Shown in pieces: positions 11,513-64,000 of a DNA stretch of 64,000 nt; within the stretch, counting starts at the first letter, position 1; the number at the start of each line of letters is the position of its first letter. The stretch is from Cristatella mucedo. Taxonomy: Eukaryota; Bryozoa; Phylactolaemata; Cristatellidae. The position numbers and the translations under genes are program-made. Below the pieces are notes generated by a model. That model worked only from the letters and a program-made list of their open reading frames with translations, ran no database searches and was not told where the DNA came from. The stretch lies in NCBI GenBank assembly GCA_009760855.2, contig WPIO01000067.1, positions 433,501-497,500 of the forward strand. Direction: 5' to 3'.

Positions 11513-12565
11513 TATTCACGTTTACCTTGGTCTAGGCTAGCACCTTAGCCACTGGGCCAAACCATTTATTCTGAAACTGACGTGAAAAAATTGCTCATTA
11601 ACTAACAACTGCTAGATGATAACAATTGAACGAGGTTCGCAGGAAAGCGTTAAGTAAGATTAGGATTTAGTGTTGTCAAAAAAATCTTACACGAGCGAAG
11701 CGCAATAAAAGGATTTGCGTAAATGATGCCACGTGATAAACCAAAGTAATCGACTTCAAGGTGAGGAGATAATAATGTTAATAATTTAAAAAATAGAAAT
11801 AACACGTTTGCATTGAACCTACAAGACTAAATTCATTTCTAGAGTTTGCGCATGCTAAAAAAGACGACGCGTCGGCTTGAAATCCGGCAATGGTTGTGTT
11901 TTTCTGATACATTTTGGCAACAAGTTAGTTAAATTAGAAGAAAACATAATACACAATGATTTTCACTCATTAATGCAAGCATGCATCGATGATAATAGTT
12001 GAAAGGTGCTCCTTAGCGAAATCCGTAACTATCAATACCGCAGGCAGCGGAAGCAACTCCGTACTAATTACCGCTCAATGCCTCAGCTCTTCAGTTTCAG
12101 CATGCTAAAATGTATTCGAACAGCAGCGGACAGAACTGTATCGGCTTTCTTGAACATATTTTCAGTTGAAAAAATCGTCATGAATTTTTCCTTTAAATCG
12201 CAATCCGTCTTCGAAGATATCTGGGCTTTTGAACAAGTTTTCATAATTAAGTTGCGAATATTTATCTCCTCAATTTTATTTATGGCACTACATCCAACAA
12301 ACGCTCCACAGCCGGAATACTTCGATAGGTCGAATAGGCTTAATTCATTCTGAAAATGACGCGGTGAAAGTATTACAGTTAAACAACTAACAACTGCTTG
12401 AAGAACTCTGATGGCTTTTGAATGATTTTCGCAGGGAAGTGTTCAGGTCTATAAAATTAGGTTTAAATGCTGTCAAAAAAAGATCTCCTTAAACTAGAGA
12501 AGCAAGATCAAGGTTTTTGCATACATTATGTCACGGGGAAAACAAGAGAAACCAAGTTCAAGATG
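11513..12565. other. Intergenic, no gene recognised
   Basis: This is AT-rich non-coding sequence. The 115-codon frame at 12,006-12,353 has no recognisable domain and no neighbouring exon signals. Phrases near 11,940-12,110 (tgcaagcatgcatcgatgataat, ctatcaataccgcaggca) recur in diverged form at 14,165-14,250, suggesting an old unclassified dispersed repeat. Confidence 0.35.
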
Positions 12566-12629
12566 AGACGATAATAATAATATAATAATAATAATAATAC
12601 ACTTGATAAAGCACACTCAAAGAGCTAAA

Positions 12630-12640
<11 letters not shown>
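12566..12640 (-). mobile_element. LINE family 1, 3'-end remnant
   Basis: TAA units on plus, then acttgataaagcacactcaaagagctaaatctc, are the minus-orientation LINE 3' hairpin half. It abuts a (CT)n run and then an opposite-orientation LINE, giving a tail-out arrangement at both ends of the composite. Confidence 0.75.

Positions 12641-12692
<52 letters not shown>
12634..12692. repeat. (CT)n microsatellite
   Basis: This is an almost pure CT dinucleotide run of about 58 bp between two LINE pieces. Confidence 0.95.
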
Positions 12693-12693
<1 letters not shown>

Positions 12694-12729
12694 GGGTTCG
12701 CATGTGCTCGAAAAGACAGCCTGCCCTCA

Positions 12730-14092
12730 TGAACATCGATCACAAAGTACTTCTAGAGCGCCTCTCATCTCGCCTGGGCATCACTGGCACTGCTCTGCAG
12801 TGGTTCAGGTCCTATCTCAGTGGGAGACTCCAGAGTGTTGACGTGAATGGACAAAGATCATCTGAAGTACCTCTGAAATATGGAGTACCTGAGGGCTCTG
12901 TGCTAGGTCCGGTCCTTTTCACCGTTTATACTCTCCCTCTTGCTGATGTGATTGCCAAGCACAATCTAGGCTTTCACTTCTATGCGGATGACACTCAGTT
13001 GTACCTTTGCTTTGATCCCTCCCAGCCTTCGAGCACCTCAAATTCTCTCAACTCACTTGCTGCATGCATTGATGACATCCGCACATGGATGGCAGCAAAT
13101 TTTCTAAAACTAAACGATGATAAAACTAACTTACTAGTTATGGGCAAACCCAGTGTGATTCAGAAATTGGAAAGGCTGACGCTCGAAATTGGCTCTGCCA
13201 GCATATCTCCAGTTGAATCAGCTCGAAATCTAGGTGTCATATTCCAAAGCGACCTCTCGTTAGACGACCGTATCAGCTTCACAGTCAAGTCTGCCTACTT
13301 TCAGCTTCATAACATTGCTAAAATTAGGGCTTGTTTAGATAAGGATACCACTTGCAAGTTGGTCCATGCATTCGTGACATCTCCTCTCGACTTCTGCAAC
13401 TCACTGCTTACTGGCCTCCCAGCATGTGCGATCAGGCGATTGCAGCTGGTGCAAAACTCTGAAGCTAGGCTTTTCGGTCGTGAGCGTCGCAGTTGCCACA
13501 TTACTCCACTTCTCGCCGACCTGCACTGGCTACCAGTGAGGCAACGGATTGACTTCAAGGTTTTGTCGCTCACTTTTAGGTCTCTTCATTCTATGGCTCC
13601 AGCCTATCTTTCAGATATACTACCCCACCAGGCCAAGCATCGTACCACTCGCTTTCGGAATCCAACAGTCTAGAAATACCTCGTACAAACCTTAAAAACC
13701 TTTGGAGACCGTGCATTTAGCTCGTATGCTCCCAAAGCCTGGAACTCCCTCCCGACCTGCATCAGAAAATCCCCTGACCTGAGCACATTTAAAAGAAACT
13801 TAAAAACACACCTATTTAGGACAGCATTTAGTGGGTCCCTGTGATTCGTCCTTTATGTGCTTATGCGTGCTGACACTGTGCATGCTGCCACTAACCACAT
13901 TTGCATGCTGACCCTGTGCATTTCACCCCTAACCATGTTATTCATTTTGTTTGTTTTTCAAGCATGATTTTACTGACTATTCTATTGCATATCACTTTGC
14001 AGCAAATGTAAAGCACCTAGAAAGAGATTAAGTTCTCTGAGGGCGCTTTATCAAGTGCAGTATTATTATTATTATTATTATGAAATGTAGTT
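12730..14092 (+). mobile_element. LINE family 1, 5'-truncated reverse-transcriptase copy
   Basis: A CR1/L2-like RT runs from NIDHKVLLERLSSRLG (about 12,731) through GVPEGSVLGPVLF and the catalytic YADDTQLYL box (about 12,981) to the C-terminal LQLVQNS and DLHWLPVRQRIDF motifs. One T is missing near 13,651 compared with the copy at 35.4 kb. This shifts the frame and stops it at 13,673, about 60 codons early. The 3' UTR, terminal hairpin and (ATT)n tail end at about 14,085. The N-terminal RT and endonuclease are absent. Confidence 0.9.
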
Positions 14093-15750
14093 GCGGTTGA
14101 ATAACTCCGACGAATCTGGGCAGTACAATTACTTTTAAATTAGAGGACAACGCGATGCAAAAGACATTCACGCTTTATGCAAGCATGCATCAATGACAAT
14201 GGTCAAAAGGCGTTCCTGGACTAAATTCGTTAACTATCGCTACCGCATGCAACTGAAGCAACTGCGTACGAGTGCTCCATGCCTCCACTCCGAAGTTTTT
14301 CTTTTGATTGCGATTCGTTGTTGAACCTACCTTTTGGATAGGTTTTAATAATTAAATTGTGAATGTCGTGCACTCAATTTTATTCACGGCACTACGTTCG
14401 ACAAACGCTGAGCAGCTGGCATTCTTCGTTGATTGAATTGAGCTTGGAGCCACTGAGCGAGTTGGGGTGTTCAGCTGCGCTGCGAGGACGAACCGCATCC
14501 CTAGATTTAGTGGTTACGAGGGAACGGCGGACGATAGGTGATAGACGCATCCTGGTGCCGAGCGCCGTGACGTCACCGCCACATGCCGAGAGTGCGGCCG
14601 CGCTCCGCGTTTGCGAAGTTAGACGTCGCGGTGCAGGTAGCGCACGGCGGGCTGAAGTTTCACACCTTATCTAAACCTTAGCGTTTTTACGACTGTTTGG
14701 AGGTCAATATATAGCGTAGCACAACACCTGTTCCACAGCATGCACCAGCAAGCTGGACGCTGTTGTGTGCCTGCTGTATCTGCTATTGTAATAAGTGCTG
14801 CTGCATCGGCCACTAATGTATGCCCCACCTGCAGCAGGTGGTTGGGCCATTGACTCGGTGCAGCGTCCGGCCTTTGATGTAAGGATGTGGCTCGCCAGAT
14901 TGCTCGGACACAACCACCAAGATTCAGATGTGGCAGCTCATGACCGGGTGAGTGGCGGTTGAATGCTAGCTTCTCCAGAGACTACACCACCTTGCCTTAA
15001 TCGACATCACCTTACAGCTACACATTGTCTGAATAGAGTGGCTGGCTACCAACGAACTGTGAATATCTTGCCGCATGCAATTCTATTTATATATGCAGAC
15101 GTATATTAATAAGTTCAGATAGATATAAATTGCAGAGTACGTACCTTGTGATTTATCCCCTATCCCGGTATCGAGAGCTGTTTCGCGTGCTGCTATGCAT
15201 CACAGGATTCTGTAACTTCAGTGCATATGCTTGATTAATGATAATAGAGGCAGACTGGGCAGCAAGTCACTTGTCTACAGCTGGCCCAACTTAGTGCGAA
15301 GTTAACCGAAGCAATGAGTACAGCTGCTCTCCATCAGCTCTCATCGACCTCTGCCATAATGTAATTGCTTTACCAAGCATGGCTGATTATCGAGTGTGCA
15401 AGTTGTCTCTCTTTGCGTGACCAACTTGTACCGCCAGCTCCACTAAAACTTCTGGGTTCTGCCATTTGAGACCTGCTGTAAGAACAGCTAGGTCGCTACC
15501 CAGATGGTGCTGCCTTTTACCATCATTCGCTCAGCCACCATGGAACCTAATTCAGTGGTCGCTTAAGAACTTGGTCTCCGAAGCTCATCCTGAAGCTGTT
15601 GAACTAGAGCTTGAGCCATCTCGGGAACGAGGCCCAATGCGAGATGTCTGTGCTGTCCGTCCCACGACGAGGCAGACGACCTTTTGTTGGTGCACACTCA
15701 CCACTGCAAGCCAATTGGCTGCATCTTGAATGAATAATCAGTAAAAACCT
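14093..15750. other. Intergenic, no gene recognised
   Basis: No convincing exon is visible on either strand. It includes a GC-rich patch at 14.5-14.65 kb. Phrases near 14,165-14,300 recall those at 11.94-12.1 kb. Confidence 0.35.
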
Positions 15751-15751
15751 C

Positions 15752-16865
15752 ACTGTTCTCTATTTTACACAACCTCTGGGAAAAGTGATTAAGGCCCATG
15801 GAATAGGATATCACTTTTATGCTGACGATACTCAGCTGTATTTGTCATTCAAACTGTCGGAATATGCTGCAGCAACTGAAAAATTGAATGCTTGCCTTGC
15901 CGATATTCGACCCTGGATGTCGGAAAACTTCCTGAAATTAAATGACGATAAAACCGAACTCCTGCTCATAGGAAACCCTAAGCGTGTGGCTGGATTACAA
16001 GGCTTTGCTCTTCTAATAGGTGATGCTGTTGTGCGACCATCACCACGTGCTCGAAATTTAAGTGTCGTTTTCGACGAACGCCTCAATTTTAAAAGCTTCA
16101 TTCACAAGACTGCTTCTCCAGCTAGCCATCACGTCCGATCCCTATCCAAGATTAGGAGCTGTCTTCCACAGTGGCTTGCAAAGCATTTAACTAGCTCCTT
16201 AATTCTGTCTCGGCTTGATTATTGCAATTCCCTATTGGCTGGGCTACCAAAAAAGGGATTAGGCCACTGCAGCTGACTCTGCATATGGCTGCAGGGCTAG
16301 TCTTCAAGACCCAGAAGTTTGAACACGTGTCTCCTTTGCTAAAAGAGCCAAGATAGATGCCGGTTGACTAACGGATTCAGAGCAAGGTTCTTATAATGAC
16401 ACACAAGGCCCGCCACTGATTGGCTCCTTCTTACCTAGCTGAACTGCTGCATCGGTTTCAGCCTGTTCGCACCCTCAGGTCCTGTGTGGACAATAAATTA
16501 GCTGTCCCATTCCTCCGCTTAAAGACAGTTGGCAACAGAAGCTTTAGCTCAGTAGATCCCAGACTGTGGAACTCGCTTCCACAATTCTTATGCAACGACA
16601 ACTACTCTACTACTGCCGACTATGGCTTATCCTTTTCAGCGGTTCTGAGCTGCTACTTTCATGCTACTCACTACCTCAACTGCTCTCCTGACTTTGCTAT
16701 GCTTCCTACTTTCTATTTGTTGCGTGAGACGATGTCTGTTGGCTACCGAATGCGTACCGAAAGCCGCTTAGGCTGTAAGTGCGCTATACAAAACTCTCCT
16801 GGGTAACACCCACATGGTCTTTATGACTTCTTTGTGGAGTTATAGGCGGAGATACAGTACATAAA
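15752..16865 (+). mobile_element. LINE family 2, 5'-truncated copy
   Basis: This is a second CR1/L2-like family. The frame 15,785-16,276 contains GYHFYADDTQLYLSFKLSE and NFLKLNDDKTELLLIGNPK, and later pieces carry VPFLRLKTVGNRSFSS and LWNSLPQFL. It breaks near 16,260 and again before 16,420. Its 3' end is different from family 1: gcgctatacaaaactctcctg, then ggagttat and an ataca-rich tail. Confidence 0.88.
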
Positions 16866-16981
16866 AAGCCTATAATTGTAATAGCTACACTCTGGACTAC
16901 GATTAGCTAAAGAGGACCCGATGAACGATCGTGGTTGTTATAGAGCTGGAGTTCTGCTACAAAATGACTGCAGTCTCAAGC

Positions 16982-17007
16982 GGGGGGGGGGGGGGGGGGG
17001 GGGGGGG
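16982..17007 (+). repeat. Poly-G tract
   Basis: This is an uninterrupted run of 26 G. It could form a G-quadruplex. It is also a place where sequencing or assembly length is unreliable. Confidence 0.9.
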
Positions 17008-17059
17008 CGGGATGTGCGATATGCAATGGGTGAGAAGGGGAATGGCAGTCAAAGCACCA

Positions 17060-18790
17060 TAATAATAACAATAATAATAATAATGTACTTGATAAAGTGC
17101 CCTCAGAGAACTTAATCTCTTTCTAGGCGCTGAACAGGAAATGGAAGCAATTGCTGCAAAGGGAAATGCAATTAAATGGTAAGTAAAATCATGCTTGAAA
17201 AACAAACAAAGTGAATAACATGGTTAGGGGTGACATACACAGGGTCAGCATGCAAATGTGGTTAGTGGCAGCAGGCACAGTGTCAGCACGCATAAGCACG
17301 TAAAGGACGAATCACAGGGGCCCACAAAATGCTGTCCAAGATAGGTGTGTTTTAAGTTCCTTTTAAATGTGGTCAGGTCAGGGGATGTTCTGACGCAGGT
17401 CGGGAGGGAATTCCAGGATTTGGGAGCATACGAACTAAATGCACGGTCTCCAAAGGATTTGAGGTTTGTACGAGGTATTTCTAGACTGTTAGATTCCGAA
17501 ATGCTGGTGGTACGATGCTTGGCCTGATGGGGGAGTATGTCGGACAGATAGGCTGGAGCCATAGAATGAAGGGACCTAAAAGTGAGCGACAAAACCTTGA
17601 AGTCAATCCGTTGCCTCACTGGTAGCCAGTGCAGGTCGGCGAGAAGTGGAGTTATGTGGCAACTGCGACCGAAAAGCCTAGCTGCAGAGTTTTGCACCAG
17701 CTGCAATCGCCTGATCGCACATGCTGGGAGGCCAGTAAGCAGTGAGTTGCAGAAGTCGAGAGGAGATGTCACGAATGCATGGACCAACTTGCAAGTGGTA
17801 TCCTTATCTAAACAAGCCCTAATTTTAGCAATGTTATGAAGCTGAAAGTAGGCGGATTTGACTGTGGAGCTGATATGGTCGTCTAACGAGAGGTCGCTTT
17901 GGAATATGACACCTAGATTTCGAGCTGATTCAACAGGAGATATGCTGGCAGAGCCATTTTCGAGCGTCAGCCTTTCCAATTTCTGAATCACACTGGATTT
18001 GCCCATAACTAGTAAGTTAGTTTTGTCATCGTTTAGTTTTAGAAAATTTGCTGCCATCCATGTGCGGATGTCATCAATGCATGCAGCAAGTGAGTTGAGA
18101 GAATTTGAGGTGCTCGAAGGCTGGGAGGGATCAAAGCAAAGGTACAACTGAATGTCATCCGCATAGAAGTGAAAGCCTAGATTGTGCTTGGCAATCACAT
18201 CAGCAAGAGGCAGAGTATAAACCGTAAAAAGAACCGGACCTAGCACAGAGCCCTGATGTACTCCATATTTCAGAGGTACTTCAGATGATCTTTGTCCATT
18301 CACGTCAACACTCTGGAGTCTCCCACTGAGATAGGACCTGAACCACTGCAGAGCAGTGCCATTGATGCCCAGGCGAGATGAGAGGCGCTCTAGAAGAACT
18401 TTGTGATCGATGGTGTCAAAAGCTGCCGAAAGATCGAGCAAAACAAGCAGAGACACTCTACCCATGTCTGAATTCCTAAGTAGGTCGTTGTATACCCTAA
18501 GCAATGCTGACTCTGTGGAGTGATTAGCTCTAAAGCCAGACTGGAACTTACTAGCAAGGTGTGAGGTTTCGATATATGAGTTTAGCTGGTCTGCCACGAC
18601 CCGTTCCAGTGTCTTTGATAGAAATGGTAGAAGGGAGACTAGGCGGTAGTTGCTCAAGTTCTCTTGGTCTAGTGTTGCTTTCTTGAGAGGCCTGACTACA
18701 GCTTTTTTGAAAGGTGCTGGGACATGACCTGAGGCTAATGACATATTAATAATGTTAGCAATGCATGATGAGCGAACGAGCAGCGGAGTT
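17060..18790 (-). mobile_element. LINE family 1, longest copy with open reverse-transcriptase frame
   Basis: An uninterrupted 499-codon frame (17,245-18,744) covers most of a CR1/L2-like reverse transcriptase. It has FKKAVVRPLKK, NYRLVSLLPFLSK, the first catalytic-Asp motif LLDLSAAFDTIDHKVLLERL, the YADDIQLYL box (about 18,142-18,165), and the C-terminal LQLVQNSAARLFG and DLHWLPVRQRIDF. The endonuclease and first RT motifs are lost by 5' truncation near 18,790. The 3' end has the hairpin and (ATT)n tail. It looks like a young but incomplete insertion. Confidence 0.92.
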
Positions 18791-19185
18791 CAGTGCGTTA
18801 TGAGTAGGATAGTGGAGTCTGAACGGTCATTGCTCAGTCGGTGCATGCTTAGGCATTTGAGGGGAAGGATGAATAGTATAATAGCTGATAGTCTGCTTCC
18901 AAAACCAGTCAACCAACCCTTGAGACCCTGAACCTTGAAACCTTGAGACCCCTGCCGACGAGGCTCGGCTGGAGATGAATCAGATCGAAGGTGGCCGCAG
19001 GCAAAGGGAGTGGACAGGGAAGACATCTAAGCCACTGTCACTCGTCCAGCTGCTGCTGCCTTCTTTAAACAGAGCAGGAGATCGCAGCCATGCTGCAACA
19101 TCTGAACGAATCGCAGTGCAAGCTTCCTCCGTGAATGGCCCAGGGCAGGCTGCTGCGGGCGGCTGCCCACCTTGCAGGGCCCGCG

Positions 19186-19221
<36 letters not shown>

Positions 19222-19318
19222 ATAGATATTAGTAGAGCCCAAAGGAATTAGCCCAAGAAGAAGAAGAGGCTGAATGTCACCGGCGAGAAGACGAGAGAAT
19301 GTGTCCCGAGAGCCAATA
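18791..19318. other. Intergenic between LINE and the Ig gene 3' end
   Basis: There is no coding evidence. A (CTG)n run of about 11 units lies at 19,189-19,221. Confidence 0.5.
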
Positions 19319-19319
19319 G

Positions 19320-63020
<43,701 letters not shown>

Positions 63021-64000
63021 CTAGAAAACAGCATTGTAAAGGTCATCAGTTGATAGCTGAAAATGCTTGATTGCAGCATCGGCAGATAACACATCAGACT
63101 TTCGAATATGCAGCCCGGAAGTATAGGGCACAAGAGGAACAATCATGAGGTTATGACAAAAAGCACACATGAGGCTGTTCACATGCCGAAAAATATTTGC
63201 TCGACTCAAGCCAAGGCCTGCGTTTGTAGATGAATAATAATGTGAAAAGCAATAGATTGATTTTCCTATTGAGAGAGCTGAATGTATTCGTGCAACCTGT
63301 ACGGGTGAGGTTAGGGAAGCGTGCCTATAAAGTTGTGATCGTATGCACATCCATAGTATGCAGTAGCACAAGAAGGAAAAACCACAATTTTGGAGGACGT
63401 TTGTGACGATCAGGTGGGCCTTCAGCTTGTTCACTGTCGTCGAGGCACTGGTACGTCGTGGCGGCAGTATGAAGTGTGCTGTAGAAGGGGCGAGCCTACA
63501 GCATGATAGCTTTCGGAATTTAGATTGGCTACAGGCACACGTAGTTGACTGCAGTCAAGCTCATCCTTAGAAACGTAGCGTAATTGAATAGTTCTTGCAA
63601 TAGTTATACCGGAGCCAGAGAGGAAAGAGACCTAACTGTCACTAACCCTGTTGTTAAGGTCATCGTGGTGCGATCGTAACCTGTAACCACTTGGTAGCCG
63701 TCGCCAAGGGTACCTACCTAGGAAGATTTCAAAACGAAGACCGACTACTACGCTGCTTGTGAAATGCGAGACCCAAAGAGATGTTTTAATGCCCTGACAC
63801 ATGAAATATACCGCACAGACGTTTCTTTACAAATGGCTTATTTTCTTACAAATACGATATGCACCTTACAACTGCCACTCATCTACCCTCGAAAGCAGCT
63901 GCCTTCATGCTATCACTTACAGACGCTCGCGACCTGAGGAAAACACAGGATAACTCTCGTCGTGTTCAGTAAACGTGGTCACTACGAGTAGCGGCATTCG
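63021..64000 (-). other. Intron upstream of the first visible Ig exon
   Basis: No A exon is found up to the window edge. The sequence from 63.02 to about 63.65 kb resembles 60.51-61.1 kb, marking the extent of a local duplication. Confidence 0.7.

Noticed and set aside
12006-12353. 115-codon plus-strand frame
   Set aside because: It has no recognisable motif and lies in AT-rich sequence partly repeated at 14.2 kb, so chance openness is likely.

Overview
This window is nuclear DNA of an invertebrate metazoan. The signs are widely spaced short exons with GT-AG introns, hundreds of tandem immunoglobulin (Ig) codons, many 5'-truncated non-LTR retrotransposons, a tRNA-derived SINE, LTRs, a dead hAT transposon and long dinucleotide repeats. 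I cannot assign a phylum from the sequence alone. There are no bacterial operons and no CRISPR.

Left edge (1-1,000): the last coding exon of a Nopp140/NOLC1 orthologue on the plus strand (198-350). From 0.8 to 19.3 kb I see no other convincing host gene. This stretch is a repeat graveyard: a 1.29-kb solo LTR (4,650-5,940) with a 4-bp target duplication, a hAT transposase relic (about 8.06-9.83 kb), and fragments of two CR1/L2-like LINE families. Family 1 ends in a hairpin plus (ATT)n, and family 2 ends in an ATAC-rich tail. One LINE copy at 17.06-18.79 kb keeps a 499-codon open reverse-transcriptase frame.

19.3-64 kb: one large minus-strand gene, whose 5' part lies beyond the right edge. I resolve 34 exons. 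Each Ig (I-set-like) domain is built from two exons: an A exon with the first Cys and the core Trp, and a B exon with the D-x-G-x-Y-x-C motif. Intron phases are strictly regular: phase 2 inside each domain and phase 1 between domains. The central part is a tandem array of a three-Ig unit (alpha-beta-gamma), seen as four units running 60.2-55.3, 55.0-50.2, 50.0-42.1 and 41.9-34.5 kb. Upstream of them lies a partly decayed duplicate (alphaA, alphaB, gammaB at 62.7-60.4 kb). Three more divergent Ig domains follow, and the protein stops six residues after the last Ig strand (stop codon at 19,524-19,526, polyadenylation signal about 200 bp downstream). About sixteen complete Ig domains are encoded here. 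No transmembrane segment is visible at the C-terminus, so the product is probably a secreted or otherwise extracellular modular adhesion or matrix protein, of hemicentin-like build but not identifiable by name.

The introns carry co-duplicated LINE relics, and (GA)n tracts sit 118-121 bp upstream of every beta-domain A exon. They also hold a 34-copy 20-bp minisatellite grown inside a LINE 3' end, and a pair of inverted LTR-like copies that bracket exactly one complete, phase-symmetric Ig domain. The best candidates for new biology are the modular Ig cassette array, its decayed but skippable duplicate, and these intronic elements placed around symmetric cassettes.
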